DNA from: Gemella morbillorum
GTDB lineage: Bacteria > Bacillota > Bacilli > Staphylococcales > Gemellaceae
NCBI RefSeq assembly: GCF_900476045.1
Contig: NZ_LS483440.1
Span: forward strand, 1,178,001 to 1,242,000
Length of the DNA: 64,000 nt
Direction: 5' to 3'
Shown here: piece by piece, positions 1 to 9,597 of the stretch
Position numbering within the stretch: position 1 is the first letter of the stretch
Layout of the letters: each line of letters starts with the position of its first letter
The notes under the pieces: model-generated
Told to the model about the DNA's origin: nothing
Seen by the model: the letters and a program-made list of their open reading frames with translations, nothing else
Database searches by the model: none
Made by a program: the position numbers and the translations under genes

Positions 1-2644
1 AAACATTTGTACTTTCTGGTAATAACCCTGTCTCATATCCTTTAGATTTAAGTGTTTCGCCTATAATTGCACCAGCTGCAAGCTTAGCCATCGGTACTCC
101 TGTAATTTTACTTAAGAATGGTACTGTACGTGAACTACGTGGATTTACTTCAAGAACAAATACTTCACCTTTGCTTATTACATACTGGATATTTAATAAT
201 CCAACAATATTCAATCCTTTTGCCAACTTAATAGTATATTCTATAAGCTTATCCTTTTCATTTTGAGTTAATGTTTGCGGCGGGTAAACTGCTATTGAGT
301 CTCCAGAGTGAACCCCTGCTCGTTCAATATGTTCCATAATACCTGGAATTATAACTGTTTCGCCATCGCTAATTGCATCAACTTCAATTTCACGTCCTAC
401 TAAGTAACGGTCAGTTAATACAGGATGTTCTGGGCTTAATTTAACTGCTGTTTTCATATAACGACGTAATTCTGATTCTTCATAAACAATTTCCATAGCA
501 CGTCCACCAAGTACGTAAGAAGGTCTTACTAATACTGGATAGCCGATTTCCTCAGCATTTTTAACTGCTGTTTCTACATCAAAGGCCGTTTTTCCTAATG
601 GTTGTGGGATTTCAAGCTTGCGTAATAATTCTTCGAACTTATCGCGATCTTCCGCATTATCAATTTCTTCTAACGCTGTTCCTAATATTTTTACACCATG
701 TTTTTCTAATTTTGCAGCAAGATTAATTGCTGTTTGTCCACCGAATTGAACCACAACTCCAATTGGATTTTCATGGTTAATTATTGCCATTACATCTTCT
801 TCTGTTAATGGTTCAAAGTAAAGTTTATCAGAAATTGTAAAGTCTGTTGATACAGTCTCCGGGTTATTGTTAACGATAATCGCTTCATAACCTGCATCTT
901 TAATCGCCATTACAGCATGCACTGTTGCATAGTCAAACTCTACCCCTTGACCTATACGAATTGGCCCAGACCCAAGAACAACAATTTTCTTTTTATCACT
1001 AACAATAGATTCTTCTTCTTGCTCATAACTTGAATAGAAGTATGGTGTTTCTGATACGAATTCTGCTGCACAGGTATCTACCATTTTGAACACTGGCGTA
1101 ATATTTTTTTCTTGACGTAGCATGTAGATTTCATCTTCTGTAGTATTCCAACGATGAGCAATTACTTTGTCAGAAAAACCATATTTTTTAGCATATTCTA
1201 ATAAATCTGTATTACCTACATTATCTTTCAAATCATGTTCGATATCGATAATATTTTGCATTTTTTCTAAGAAAAACATATCTATTTTAGTTATATCATG
1301 GATATCTTTTGTGCTTTGTCCACGACGTAGCGCTTCTCCAATGAAGAATAATCTCTCATCACCTGCTTGTTTTACTTTATCCAAAATTTCTTCTAAAGTA
1401 AACTCATCACCATTAGGTAATCCTAAATGATGAACTCCGTATTCAAGAGAACGGATAGCTTTTAATAAACTTTCTTCATAAGTTCTACCCATCGCCATAA
1501 CTTCCCCAGTAGCTTTCATCTGAGTTCCAAGTTTTCTATCAGCATTTTCAAACTTATCAAACGGGAAACGTGGGATTTTACTTACAACATAGTCAAGTGT
1601 TGGCTCGAAACATGCATAAGAATTTTTTGTAACTGGGTTTATAATTTCATCTAGTGTTAAACCAACTGCAATTTTTGCTGCGATTTTTGCAATTGGATAT
1701 CCTGTGGCTTTTGAAGCTAGCGCTGATGAACGTGATACCCTTGGATTTACTTCGATAATATAATATTTGAATGATTCCGGATCAAGTGCAAGCTGAACAT
1801 TACATCCACCTTCAATTTTTAATGCGCGAATAATCTTTAATGACACATCACGCAACATGTGATACTCTCTGTCCGTTAATGTTTGAGATGGCGCTACTAC
1901 AACTGAATCCCCTGTATGAATACCAACTGGATCTATATTTTCCATATTACATACTACAATCGCAGTGTCATTTGAGTCACGCATTACTTCATATTCAATT
2001 TCTTTAAACCCAGCTATAGATTTTTCTAATAAACATTGTGTTACTGGCGAATAATGTAATCCACTACTAACAATTTCTTCTAAATCTTTTTCGTTATAGC
2101 AGATTCCTCCTCCAGTTCCTCCCATCGTAAACGCTGGACGAACAATTACTGGATAGCCAATCTCAGCGACAAAATCATATGCTTCCTCTACAGTAGTTAT
2201 AATTGCAGATTCTGGAACTGGTTCATTGAGTTCATTCATAAGATTTCTAAATAATTCACGGTCCTCCGCTTGTTCTATCGAACTAAGTTTAGTTCCTAAT
2301 AATTCCACTCCATATCTATCTAATACACCACTTTTGTGAAGTTCTACTGCAAGGTTAAGTCCTACTTGTCCTCCCAATGTCGGTAGCAGCGCATCAGGAC
2401 GCTCTTTTCTTATAATTTTACTAACAAACTCCAAAGTTAATGGTTCCATATAAACTTTGTCTGCTATTTCTTTATCTGTCATTATCGTCGCTGGATTAGA
2501 GTTCACTAAAATAACTTCGTATCCTTCTTCTCTTAAAGAAAGACATGCTTGTGTCCCAGCATAGTCAAACTCTGCTGCTTGACCGATTGTAATCGGTCCA
2601 GATCCTATTACTAAAATAGTTTTTATATCATTACGTTTTGGCAT
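1..2644 (-). CDS. carB: Carbamoyl-phosphate synthase large subunit, 3' end cut by window edge
   Basis: Large subunit of carbamoyl-phosphate synthase, which makes carbamoyl phosphate from bicarbonate, ATP and ammonia supplied by CarA; the product feeds pyrimidine and arginine synthesis in the cytoplasm. About 881 residues are visible of the usual ~1060. Both halves of the internally duplicated enzyme are recognisable: the first starts with [18 protein letters not shown] and [10 protein letters not shown], the second has [19 protein letters not shown]-grasp motifs ([36 protein letters not shown]) are intact. The C-terminal allosteric domain lies outside the window. The ATG at 2644 follows an AAGGAGAA-type ribosome site. 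It is the last visible gene of the pyrR-pyrB-pyrC-carA-carB transcript, 56 bases after carA. The identification is secure. Confidence 0.97.
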   Translation of the reverse strand, partial: MPKRNDIKTILVIGSGPITIGQAAEFDYAGTQACLSLREEGYEVILVNSNPATIMTDKEIADKVYMEPLTLEFVSKIIRKERPDALLPTLGGQVGLNLAVELHKSGVLDRYGVELLGTKLSSIEQAEDRELFRNLMNELNEPVPESAIITTVEEAYDFVAEIGYPVIVRPAFTMGGTGGGICYNEKDLEEIVSSGLHYSPVTQCLLEKSIAGFKEIEYEVMRDSNDTAIVVCNMENIDPVGIHTGDSVVVAPSQTLTDREYHMLRDVSLKIIRALKIEGGCNVQLALDPESFKYYIIEVNPRVSRSSALASKATGYPIAKIAAKIAVGLTLDEIINPVTKNSYACFEPTLDYVVSKIPRFPFDKFENADRKLGTQMKATGEVMAMGRTYEESLLKAIRSLEYGVHHLGLPNGDEFTLEEILDKVKQAGDERLFFIGEALRRGQSTKDIHDITKIDMFFLEKMQNIIDIEHDLKDNVGNTDLLEYAKKYGFSDKVIAHRWNTTEDEIYMLRQEKNITPVFKMVDTCAAEFVSETPYFYSSYEQEEESIVSDKKKIVVLGSGPIRIGQGVEFDYATVHAVMAIKDAGYEAIIVNNNPETVSTDFTISDKLYFEPLTEEDVMAIINHENPIGVVVQFGGQTAINLAAKLEKHGVKILGTALEEIDNAEDRDKFEELLRKLEIPQPLGKTAFDVETAVKNAEEIGYPVLVRPSYVLGGRAMEIVYEESELRRYMKTAVKLSPEHPVLTDRYLVGREIEVDAISDGETVIIPGIMEHIERAGVHSGDSIAVYPPQTLTQNEKDKLIEYTIKLAKGLNIVGLLNIQYVISKGEVFVLEVNPRSSRTVPFLSKITGVPMAKLAAGAIIGETLKSKGYETGLLPESTNV

Positions 2645-2700
2645 TTTTATTCTCCTTAATTTAGCATTGATACTTTAGATTCTTACTATAAAATTTTGTG

Positions 2701-3792
2701 TTATTTTTTACTTTCTTTGAATTCTCTCATATTATCGATAAATTGATCGAATAAGTGGTTAGGGTCGTGTGGTCCTGGTGATGCTTCAGGATGGTATTGT
2801 ACTGAAAATACTGGATATTTTTTATGACGAACACCTTCACATGTTTTATCATTTACTGAAAGATGTGTAAGTTCTAATTCTGTATCTTTTAATGAGTCAA
2901 TATCAACACTATATCCATGGTTTTGTGATGTTATATCAACTTTACCTGTAAGTAAATTTTTAACCGGATGATTAGCTCCACGGTGCCCAAATTTTAATTT
3001 ATAAGTTTTTGCACCAGACGCAAGCGATATAAGTTGATGTCCCATGCAAATTCCAAAAATTGGAATCTTAGGCATTACTTCTTTAAGCATTTCAATAGTT
3101 TCTGGAACATCTGTTGGATCTCCAGGTCCATTACTTAGCATTATTCCATCTGGATTTAATCTGAAAATTTCTGCAGCAGTTACGTTATGAGGTACTACTA
3201 CGATATCACAATTACGTTCGTTTAACTCTCTTAAAATACCTGATTTCATTCCAAGGTCGACTAATACAACTCTATACCCATTACCTGATGATAAAAATGC
3301 TTTAGGTGTTGAAACTTGTTCAATTTGATTTGTTGGTAAATTAGTATTTCTTAATTTTTCCAATTCTTCTATTGGATCCATACAAAGATCTGTAATTATC
3401 CCTTTAATCGTACCGTGTTCTCTTATCTTTCTAGTTAAACTACGTGTGTCGATTCCTGAAATTCCTGGTATATCTAATTCCTTTAAAACCTCATCTAAAC
3501 TATATTCTGTTCTAAAGTTTGATGGCTTTTTACAAACTTCACGAACAACTAAACCTTTAATGCTTGGATTAATTGTTTCAAAGTCATCTCTATTTATTCC
3601 ATAATTTCCGATTAAAGGATACGTAAACGTAACTATTTGACCGTTGTATGATGGATCTGATAATGTTTCTTGGTATCCTGTCATTCCTGTATTAAATACT
3701 ACCTCTCCTGCCATAGTTTTATTCGCACCAAAACCATAGCCTTTATAAACCGTTCCATCTTCTAATATTAGCTGTCTATCATAACTGTACAT
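2701..3792 (-). CDS. carA: Carbamoyl-phosphate synthase small (glutaminase) subunit
   Basis: Glutamine amidotransferase subunit that hydrolyses glutamine and channels ammonia to CarB. The protein opens [20 protein letters not shown] and has the CPSase N-terminal domain followed by a class I amidotransferase domain. That domain carries the nucleophile motif FGICMGHQL and the His/Glu pair in [12 protein letters not shown]. Length is 363 aa, normal for the family. I chose the ATG at 3792: an in-frame GTG lies 12 bases upstream, but it sits inside the likely ribosome site AAAGTGAG, so the ATG is the better start. It lies between pyrC and carB on the same strand, within the PyrR-controlled operon. 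No carA/carB copy dedicated to arginine is visible here. Confidence 0.96.
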   Translation of the reverse strand: MYSYDRQLILEDGTVYKGYGFGANKTMAGEVVFNTGMTGYQETLSDPSYNGQIVTFTYPLIGNYGINRDDFETINPSIKGLVVREVCKKPSNFRTEYSLDEVLKELDIPGISGIDTRSLTRKIREHGTIKGIITDLCMDPIEELEKLRNTNLPTNQIEQVSTPKAFLSSGNGYRVVLVDLGMKSGILRELNERNCDIVVVPHNVTAAEIFRLNPDGIMLSNGPGDPTDVPETIEMLKEVMPKIPIFGICMGHQLISLASGAKTYKLKFGHRGANHPVKNLLTGKVDITSQNHGYSVDIDSLKDTELELTHLSVNDKTCEGVRHKKYPVFSVQYHPEASPGPHDPNHLFDQFIDNMREFKESKK

Positions 3793-3838
3793 AGCTTTTC
3801 TCACTTTCTTAGTTTTTCATATTATTAAATTTTATATC

Positions 3839-5119
3839 TTATATATCAAATACTTCTGAATCTTTATAAGCTACTTTCCCTTCGCTTAGTGTTAAAACTG
3901 GTATTCCGTAAATTTCTTCACCTACATATGGTGTATTACGCCCTTTTGATAAGAATTTTTCTGGATCAATTTTTAATGATTTTTCTAAATCAATTACTAC
4001 TAAATCTGCATATCCATTTTCTTCTAGGCGACCATAAGGTAATCCAAATGTATCTGCTACTTTTTCAGTCATTAATTTCACTAATAAATCTAGTGAGAAT
4101 ACACCAGTTTTTACAAATTTTGTATAAAGTTGACTAAACGCTGTTTCACTACCAACAATACCAAAAGCTGCTTTACGCATTGTTAAATCTTTTTCATGTG
4201 TTGCGTGTGGTGCATGGTCTGTAGCAATAACATCAATTGTACCATCTAATAATCCTGCTATTAAAGCATTTCTATCTTCTCGCGCGCGTAAAGGTGGATT
4301 CATTTTCCACATTCCATTATCTTCTGGAATATCCATTTCATCACTTATAAGATGGTGAGGACAAACTTCACATGTGACTTTTATTCCTGCTGCTTTTGCT
4401 TCTCTTACAACACGTACTGATTCTTTTGTTGATACGTGGCACACATGATAATGACAACCTGCTGCTTCTGCTAGTAACACATCACGTGCAATTTGAACAC
4501 TTTCACAAACTGATGGTATACCCGGAAGATCAAGTTCACGACTACGACGACCGCAGTGCATACACCCCCCACGAATGAGTGAATTATCTTCACAGTGTGC
4601 AACGATAGCTTTGTTTAACTTCGCAGCAACCATCATTGATTCGTACATCATATTAGCGTCTTGAACACCACGACCATCATCACTAAATGCAAAAACATAG
4701 TCTACTAATTCCTCAAACTCAGCGTAATCCTTTCCTAGTTCACCTTTTGTAATTGCACCATATGGTATAGCTCGTATAACACTATCTCGTTCAATAATAT
4801 CCAATTGTATTTTTAGATTTTCATAATTATCTGGTACTGGATCTAAGTTCGGCATTGGCATAGCTGTTGTAAATCCACCACGAGCTGCCGCACGAGATGC
4901 ATGATAAATATTTTCTTTATATTCAAATCCTGGTTCTCTCCAATGAACGTGAACATCAATAAATCCAGGAGAAACAAACTTTCCTTCTAAATCTAAAACT
5001 TTCTCAACATTTTCTTGGATATTTTTATCAATTTTCACGATTTTTTTATCATCAATCAAAATATCCTTACTAACTAGAACCCCATTTTTTAAAATTTTAC
5101 CATTTTTTAAAAGTAGCAT
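3839..5119 (-). CDS. pyrC: Dihydroorotase
   Basis: Zinc amidohydrolase that cyclises carbamoyl-aspartate to dihydroorotate, third step of de novo pyrimidine synthesis. The protein is 426 aa, typical of class I bacterial dihydroorotases. Visible metal-ligand motifs are HVH at residues 57-59, followed by WREPG, AHCEDN, HVCHVSTKESV and the catalytic ATDHAPH. The residue after HVH is Trp where most relatives have Leu (HVHLREPG); this should not affect metal binding. The ATG at 5119 follows AAGGAGAAAAG. It sits 14 bases after pyrB and 46 bases before carA, so it is transcribed with them from the pyrR promoter. Confidence 0.97.
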   Translation of the reverse strand: MLLLKNGKILKNGVLVSKDILIDDKKIVKIDKNIQENVEKVLDLEGKFVSPGFIDVHVHWREPGFEYKENIYHASRAAARGGFTTAMPMPNLDPVPDNYENLKIQLDIIERDSVIRAIPYGAITKGELGKDYAEFEELVDYVFAFSDDGRGVQDANMMYESMMVAAKLNKAIVAHCEDNSLIRGGCMHCGRRSRELDLPGIPSVCESVQIARDVLLAEAAGCHYHVCHVSTKESVRVVREAKAAGIKVTCEVCPHHLISDEMDIPEDNGMWKMNPPLRAREDRNALIAGLLDGTIDVIATDHAPHATHEKDLTMRKAAFGIVGSETAFSQLYTKFVKTGVFSLDLLVKLMTEKVADTFGLPYGRLEENGYADLVVIDLEKSLKIDPEKFLSKGRNTPYVGEEIYGIPVLTLSEGKVAYKDSEVFDI

Positions 5120-5133
5120 ATCTTTTCTCCTTC

Positions 5134-6015
5134 TTATAAATTATTATCTTTTATTATTTTTTCAATCATTGCTTGGCGCATAAACATACCATTTTTCATC
5201 TGTTCAAAGATTACAGATTTAGGTGCTTCAACTAATTCAGTATCAATTTCCATTCCACGATTAACTGGTGCAGGATGCATTACTATTGCACTTTCTTTCA
5301 ATTTATTATAGCGTTCTTTTGTTAAGCCATAATTATTATGATATTCCTCTTTTGAAAGCCCCATTTTTGAATCATGCCTTTCATGTTGAACGCGCAGTAA
5401 CATACAGACATCTACTTTATCGATAATCTCATCAAAATCAACTACATCTCCTAAAGTTTCATCTTTGAAGATATCTGGACATACAAATTTAACTTTAGCT
5501 CCTAATCTTGTCAACATATTATAATTACTTCTTGCGACACGAGAATTCCTAATATCACCAGCAATTATAATATTCAGATTTTCAAAAGTTCCAAATTTTT
5601 CGTACATTGTCATTAGGTCAAGTAGACACTGGCTTGGATGTTCTCCACTTCCATCACCACCGCTTAAAATTGGTATATTTAGGTTTGATAATTCATTGTA
5701 ATATGCATCTTGGCTATGACGAATAACCAGCATATTGCAGCCTAACATCTCCAATGTTTTACAAGTATCATAAAGTGTTTCTCCTTTATTAACTGATGAT
5801 GTTGCTGCATCAAAGTTTATAACATTAAATCTATGTTTATGCTCTGCAACCTCAAAACTGTGTTTTGTACGTGTTGAATTTTCAAAGAATAAATTCGCTA
5901 CAAAAAGGTCTTCTCTAGCTTCTACCTTAGCTCCATTCTTAAGTTCTAAAGCACGAGTTATAAGTTCGTATACCTCTGCATTTGTTAAGTCTGACATTTT
6001 TACTATGTTCTTCAT
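5134..6015 (-). CDS. pyrB: Aspartate carbamoyltransferase catalytic subunit
   Basis: Condenses carbamoyl phosphate with aspartate to give carbamoyl-aspartate, the committed pyrimidine step. The 293-aa protein shows the carbamoyl-phosphate loop STRT (residues 47-50), HPSQCLLDL, and the C-terminal HPAPVNRG motif. The reading frame extends further upstream, but I set the start at the ATG at 6015 ([12 protein letters not shown]), which has a strong GGAGGAACACT ribosome site. The longer version would run into the attenuator hairpin. It is preceded by a PyrR-binding element and a terminator, so its expression is attenuated separately from pyrR. Confidence 0.96.
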   Translation of the reverse strand: MKNIVKMSDLTNAEVYELITRALELKNGAKVEAREDLFVANLFFENSTRTKHSFEVAEHKHRFNVINFDAATSSVNKGETLYDTCKTLEMLGCNMLVIRHSQDAYYNELSNLNIPILSGGDGSGEHPSQCLLDLMTMYEKFGTFENLNIIIAGDIRNSRVARSNYNMLTRLGAKVKFVCPDIFKDETLGDVVDFDEIIDKVDVCMLLRVQHERHDSKMGLSKEEYHNNYGLTKERYNKLKESAIVMHPAPVNRGMEIDTELVEAPKSVIFEQMKNGMFMRQAMIEKIIKDNNL

Positions 6016-6037
6016 AGTGTTCCTCCATTTTTTTAAT

Positions 6038-6070
6038 AAAAAATACCTTGCGTCCAAAGACAACAAGGCA
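6038..6070 (-). terminator. PyrR-controlled attenuator terminator before pyrB
   Basis: On the minus strand a CCTTG...CAAGG stem, with an inner GTC/GAC pairing, is followed by TATTTTTT, ending just before the pyrB ribosome site. Its 5' half can pair with upstream leader sequence, and the PyrR-binding element lies about 120 bases upstream. This is the layout of the Bacillus pyr attenuators: UMP-bound PyrR favours this terminator. The function is inferred from that layout. Confidence 0.8.
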
Positions 6071-6182
6071 TGATTTCATAATCAACTTAAATTTAAATTC
6101 TAGTAATAGATACACTAAAACTTAGTTATATCTAAATACAGCTATACTATTCTAGTATATACTTTAAATTCAATCCCTTGTT

Positions 6183-6196
6183 AGCCTCTCTGGACT
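6183..6196 (-). promoter_or_regulatory. PyrR-binding (anti-antiterminator) element, pyrR-pyrB interval
   Basis: The minus strand reads AGTCCAGAGAGGCT followed by AACAAGG. This matches the conserved PyrR RNA loop (UCCAGAGAGGCU) of Bacillus-type pyr leaders, and it is the second of two copies in this operon. UMP-loaded PyrR binding here would block antiterminator formation and end transcription at the hairpin at 6038-6070. Confidence 0.88.
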
Positions 6197-6215
6197 AGCT
6201 TAAAAAGACTTATAT

Positions 6216-6740
6216 TTAAATTAATAATATTTCTTCACTTTTATCAACTTCTTTAAGATAAACTTTAACATTCTCTTTTTTCGAAGTTGGGATATTTTTT
6301 CCAATATGATCTGCACGAATCGGAAGTTCACGATGACCACGATCAACTAATATTGCAAGACGAATAGCTTTAGGACGGCTAACATCCATAATTGCATCAA
6401 TAGCAGCACGTACAGTTCTTCCAGTGTATAATACATCATCAACAATAATAACAACTTTTTTATTCAAATCTAGTTTAAACTTCGGTGTTGTAATTTCAGG
6501 CTCAAAACTTTGCTTTTCAAGATCATCACGATAAAACTTAATATCTAAACTTTCAACTGGAATATTAATATTTTCAATCTCACCAATCTTTTGTTTTAAT
6601 CTTTTAGCAATATAAATTCCTCTTGTTTGAATTCCTACTAAAACTATTTCTTCTAATTTATTTTGCTCAATAATTTCATTAGCAATTCTTGTAATCATTC
6701 TTGAAATCATTACTTCATCAAAAAGAACTCTTTTTTTCAT
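6216..6740 (-). CDS. pyrR: Bifunctional pyr operon regulator PyrR / uracil phosphoribosyltransferase
   Basis: RNA-binding attenuation protein of the pyr operon that also has uracil phosphoribosyltransferase activity. The 174-aa product has the PRPP-binding loop VVIIVDDVLYTGRT at residues 96-109 and the family's basic face (GIQTRG, RDD, DRGHRELPIR). The start ATG at 6740 has the ribosome site GAGGTGAAGT. It is the first gene of the operon and lies between two PyrR-type attenuators, one ahead of itself and one ahead of pyrB, so it is autoregulated. No uracil permease gene lies between pyrR and pyrB, unlike B. subtilis. Confidence 0.97.
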   Translation of the reverse strand: MKKRVLFDEVMISRMITRIANEIIEQNKLEEIVLVGIQTRGIYIAKRLKQKIGEIENINIPVESLDIKFYRDDLEKQSFEPEITTPKFKLDLNKKVVIIVDDVLYTGRTVRAAIDAIMDVSRPKAIRLAILVDRGHRELPIRADHIGKNIPTSKKENVKVYLKEVDKSEEILLI

Positions 6741-6750
6741 ACTTCACCTC

Positions 6751-6778
6751 AAAAAAATAACCTACTCATAAGAGCAGG
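6751..6778 (-). terminator. Attenuator terminator in the pyrR leader
   Basis: On the minus strand CCTGCTC, loop TTAT, GAGTAGG forms a compact 7-bp hairpin followed by TTATTTTTTT. It lies directly before the pyrR ribosome site and downstream of the first PyrR-binding element, matching the family's attenuator layout. Confidence 0.85.
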
Positions 6779-6829
6779 ACAGCATGTTTAAACTAGGTAT
6801 ATTCATTCCAATAAAACTAATCTTTGCTG

Positions 6830-6841
6830 ACCTCTCTGGAT
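6830..6841 (-). promoter_or_regulatory. PyrR-binding element in the pyrR leader
   Basis: The minus strand reads ATCCAGAGAGGT followed by CAGC, a close match to the PyrR loop consensus. It lies about 30 bases into the transcript predicted from the promoter at 6874-6903 and upstream of the hairpin at 6751-6778. Confidence 0.87.
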
Positions 6842-6873
6842 CACATTAAAGATACATTATTTAAATTATTATT

Positions 6874-6903
6874 AGTATATATTATATTAGTAGAAATGTC
6901 AAA
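6874..6903 (-). promoter_or_regulatory. Vegetative promoter of the pyr operon
   Basis: The minus strand carries TTGACA, a 17-base spacer and TATACT. This is a near-consensus sigma-A promoter placed to start the pyrR leader around position 6867. Confidence 0.78.
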
Positions 6904-6944
6904 TATTTACCTACCAACTTTGACTTAATAAAAGTACAAAACAA

Positions 6945-6953
6945 TGGTATAAT
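6945..6953 (+). promoter_or_regulatory. Extended -10 promoter for the M20 gene
   Basis: TGGTATAAT is an extended -10 (TGnTATAAT) 36 bases before the ATG at 6990, divergent from the pyr promoter. A TTGACT lies upstream but at a poor spacing of 22 bases, so the TG extension probably carries the activity. Confidence 0.55.
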
Positions 6954-6989
6954 TACTTTATACAATAACTTAATTGAACGGAGAAAATT

Positions 6990-8147
6990 ATGCTTTCGCT
7001 ACTTATTAAAGAAGAAATTAAAAATTACTTTCCTGAGATGGTAAAATTACGTCGATATATGCATATGAATCCAGAAGTATCATTTCATGAAAAGAATACA
7101 GCAAAATTTATTGAAAATTATTTAAGAGAATTAGGTATTAAAGATGTTAAAACAAATATTGGTCTTAATGGTGTTGTAGCACGAATCAAAGGAAAAGACT
7201 CAAGTAAAACTCTTGCTTTCAGAGCTGACTTTGACGCGCTCCCTATCAACGATGAAAAAGATGTTGACTACAAATCTAAAATTCAAAATACCATGCATGC
7301 CTGCGGTCATGATGGCCACACAGTATCTTTACTTACTACTTGCAAAGTTTTAATGGAAAACATCGATAAACTTCCTTATGATATTGTCGCAATTTTCCAA
7401 TATGGTGAAGAACAAGCTCCTGGTGGTGCTAAACCAATGATTGATGCCGGTTGTTTAGAAAATGTTGATGCAATCTTTGGTGCTCATCTTTGGACTCCGC
7501 TTCCGCTAGGAACTTTAGGTTATGGCTATAGTGAGCTTTGTGCAGCTGCTGATAGATTCGAAATAAAAATTACTTCTAATAAAAATTCAAATTTAATTGC
7601 TGCAGATTTTATATCACAAACACAACAAATAGTTTCGCGCTTTGCAAAACCACGAGAAACTCTAGTAATTACCCTTGGAAAATTAGAAAGTACTAAAAAT
7701 AATGCTAGTATTACTGGTACAATACGTCATTTTAATAAAGAACTTCATAAAATGGTGATATCTAAACTAAAAAAACTTTGTTTATCATTAGAAAAGGAAT
7801 ATGAAAACGCAACTATAGAATTTATCTACTATGGTGGTTATCCGCCACTTATAAATCATAAAAATGCCGTTAAAGAAATTATAACAGCAACGTCTGCTAC
7901 CCTTCCAGAAATAAAACTTAAAGAAATCGAGCCACTAATGATTGGTGAAGATTTTGCATATTATCTAGAAAATATTCCAGGGGCATTCTTTTTAATCGGT
8001 GCTGGTAATAATACTTTTGCTAAATATCCTCATCATCACCCAAAATTTGATTTCGAAGAAAAAGTTATGACGCATACTGCTTCAATATTTCTCAACTTAG
8101 CATTAAATGCTGATAAAGTTATTAAAAATCTTAAGGAGGAGCAATAA
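6990..8147 (+). CDS. M20-family amidohydrolase/peptidase with a stripped lid domain
   Basis: Metal-dependent hydrolase of the M20D type (hippurate hydrolase, aminoacylase, N-acetyl-diaminopimelate deacetylase relatives); the true substrate cannot be told. The catalytic half is intact: HACGHDGH (103-110), the catalytic Glu pair in YGEEQAPGGA (138-147), GAHLW (164-168), MIGEDFAYY (317-325) and HHHPKFDF (348-355). The lid (about 187-300) is odd. After DRFEIKI the usual GKGGHGAxPHxxxD loop is missing and reads SNKNSN instead, and the later FNVIP-type loop is also missing (GKLESTKNNASITGTIRHF). The adjacent 93-aa gene at 8149 carries just those two loops. The ATG at 6990 follows CGGAGAAA. The enzyme may be inactive alone, or may work with the small partner. 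Confidence 0.88.
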   Translation: MLSLLIKEEIKNYFPEMVKLRRYMHMNPEVSFHEKNTAKFIENYLRELGIKDVKTNIGLNGVVARIKGKDSSKTLAFRADFDALPINDEKDVDYKSKIQNTMHACGHDGHTVSLLTTCKVLMENIDKLPYDIVAIFQYGEEQAPGGAKPMIDAGCLENVDAIFGAHLWTPLPLGTLGYGYSELCAAADRFEIKITSNKNSNLIAADFISQTQQIVSRFAKPRETLVITLGKLESTKNNASITGTIRHFNKELHKMVISKLKKLCLSLEKEYENATIEFIYYGGYPPLINHKNAVKEIITATSATLPEIKLKEIEPLMIGEDFAYYLENIPGAFFLIGAGNNTFAKYPHHHPKFDFEEKVMTHTASIFLNLALNADKVIKNLKEEQ

Positions 8148-8148
8148 T

Positions 8149-8430
8149 ATGGAAAAATACAAACTCTCTATTTTTGGAAAAGGTGGCCATGGAGCAGAGC
8201 CTGATGAAGCGATTGATACAACCATTATTACCAGTGAATTTGTTAGAAAAAGTACAAAATATAAAAATATAGAGATAATTTCTGTTATCAGCGGTACTTC
8301 CTTTAATGTTATCTCCGGAAAAGCAGAAATTATTTTAGAAACTGATAACTTAAATAAAATAAAAAATTTAATAGAAGCTATTCTAGTTTATTACGGAGAA
8401 GAAACTACATACGATTTAACCTGTTTATAA
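8149..8430 (+). CDS. Free-standing M20 lid (dimerisation) domain, 93 aa
   Basis: A 93-aa protein that I read as an isolated M20 peptidase lid domain with no catalytic domain. It begins MEKYKLSIFGKGGHGAEPDE (1-20), the exact loop that supplies the lid histidine in M20 enzymes. It also contains GTSFNVISGKAEIILETDN (49-67), matching the usual TxFNVIP..AxxxGT strand pair. The ATG at 8149 follows an AAGGAGG site inside the end of the upstream gene, and only one base separates the two genes, so translation is probably coupled. A longer frame opening at 8107 overlaps the upstream gene and has no comparable ribosome site. The domain identity is seen in sequence; partnership with the upstream enzyme is inference. 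It could also be a relic of a duplicated gene. Confidence 0.8.
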   Translation: MEKYKLSIFGKGGHGAEPDEAIDTTIITSEFVRKSTKYKNIEIISVISGTSFNVISGKAEIILETDNLNKIKNLIEAILVYYGEETTYDLTCL

Positions 8431-8433
8431 AAA

Positions 8434-8471
8434 AATAGAAGTTACTTAATTTTTCTTAAGTAACTTCTATT
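8434..8471. terminator. Bidirectional terminator between M20 pair and UDG-like gene
   Basis: A perfect 15-bp inverted repeat (AATAGAAGTTACTTA and its complement at 8457-8471), with A-rich sequence before and T-rich sequence after, lies between two convergent genes. Confidence 0.88.
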
Positions 8472-8473
8472 CT

Positions 8474-9058
8474 TTAATTTAAAATCTTTTCTATTCTTTC
8501 TTGTAACTCTGGTACTACTTCTTCAAGAAACCAAGGATTATTATTATGCCATCGGAAATTTAGTGGTGATGGATGAACTATTGGAAAATACGTTGGTAAA
8601 TATTTTTTATAGTTCTTAACTGTTTCTGTTAAGTTTTTTCCCTTCCCATCTTTTAAGTAGTAATCTTGAGCATATTTTCCTACTAAAATAATAAGTTCAA
8701 CATCCGGCATTAACTCTAATACTTTAGCATGCCATCTAGACGCAAAATTTTTTCTCGGTGGCAAATCTCCACTTTTCCCTTTTCCAGGATAATAAAAATC
8801 CATAGGAACTACTCCGATTAACCCGGAATTATAAAATATTTCATTATCAATTCCCATCCACTCTCTTAATTTTACACCACTTTTATCATTAAAGAATATT
8901 TTACTCTCCTGTGCTTTTAGTCCTGGTGCTTGACCTATTATCAATATTTTAGCAGGTCTAGGTGCAGAAAAAAGCGGTTCAATTCCCTTATCTGAATATT
9001 TCTTATTATCAATATCTGACATTATATCTTTTTTTAATTGTTCAAACTTTTTATCCAA
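8474..9058 (-). CDS. Uracil-DNA glycosylase superfamily protein
   Basis: A 194-aa member of the uracil-DNA glycosylase superfamily, which removes uracil or related bases from DNA. The N-terminal catalytic motif is IIGQAPG (40-46) and the C-terminal motif is HPSPLN (162-167) followed by FRWHNNNPWF; both sit where the family expects them. GQAPG and HPSPLN differ from the classic UNG motifs (GQDPYH, HPSPLS), so this is not family 1 Ung. Which bases it acts on cannot be read from sequence. It is the last gene of a minus-strand cluster with the ICMT-like gene (24 bases away) and rlmD. The ATG at 9058 follows GAGGGAGAAATATTTTGG. Confidence 0.82.
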   Translation of the reverse strand: MDKKFEQLKKDIMSDIDNKKYSDKGIEPLFSAPRPAKILIIGQAPGLKAQESKIFFNDKSGVKLREWMGIDNEIFYNSGLIGVVPMDFYYPGKGKSGDLPPRKNFASRWHAKVLELMPDVELIILVGKYAQDYYLKDGKGKNLTETVKNYKKYLPTYFPIVHPSPLNFRWHNNNPWFLEEVVPELQERIEKILN

Positions 9059-9082
9059 AATATTTCTCCCTCTATAACAACA

Positions 9083-9568
9083 TTATTTTTTAGGAAACCA
9101 TGGAAAGACTCTGTTTACTCTAGCGCAATATTCAATATACTCTTGTCCAAAAGCCTCTTTTAGCCACTTTTCTTCTGTAAGTTTTAAAAGAATAGTCATA
9201 TAAAGCCAAAATACTATTGGAAGTATAAGTAACCAAAGATTGGCTTCTATTAATAACATCCCAGTAAAAACAAAGAAAAATGCAGAATATATCGGATTCC
9301 TTACAACAGCATAGACTCCTTTAGTCAAAAGAATATTATCTTTTATTGCCTTTACCATTTTTTGTGAAAATACAGCTTGTATCCATAATATCACACCTAA
9401 TAAAATAGAAAGTACACCTAAACATATCAAAATTAATCTGAAGTTGCTAATTTTTCCTGAATTAAGACTCCCTTTTTCAGATAGATATATTGATAAAACT
9501 GCTACAATTAAGCAACTCAATACATAAACTGGACCTATTCCTAACACTGACATCTTTATCTTTTTCAT
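9083..9568 (-). CDS. Isoprenylcysteine methyltransferase-like membrane protein
   Basis: A 161-aa integral membrane protein with about four hydrophobic segments. It has the signature GVYAVVRNPIYSA (84-96) and the C-terminal EEKWLKEAFGQEYIEYCARVNRVFPWF of the ICMT/phospholipid methyltransferase fold. Members use S-adenosylmethionine to methylate carboxyl, lipid or other small substrates at the membrane. In bacteria the substrate is usually unknown, and no prenylated protein is expected here. It lies between rlmD (29 bases upstream) and the UDG-like gene on the same strand. The fold assignment is good; the substrate is unassigned. Confidence 0.8.
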   Translation of the reverse strand: MKKIKMSVLGIGPVYVLSCLIVAVLSIYLSEKGSLNSGKISNFRLILICLGVLSILLGVILWIQAVFSQKMVKAIKDNILLTKGVYAVVRNPIYSAFFFVFTGMLLIEANLWLLILPIVFWLYMTILLKLTEEKWLKEAFGQEYIEYCARVNRVFPWFPKK

Positions 9569-9597
9569 TGGTTTCCCCCTCCCACTAAGCCTAGATA

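Noticed and set aside
8107-8148. Upstream extension of the 93-aa lid gene
   Set aside because: The frame is open to 8107 but overlaps the upstream gene and lacks a ribosome site; the ATG at 8149 has AAGGAGG.
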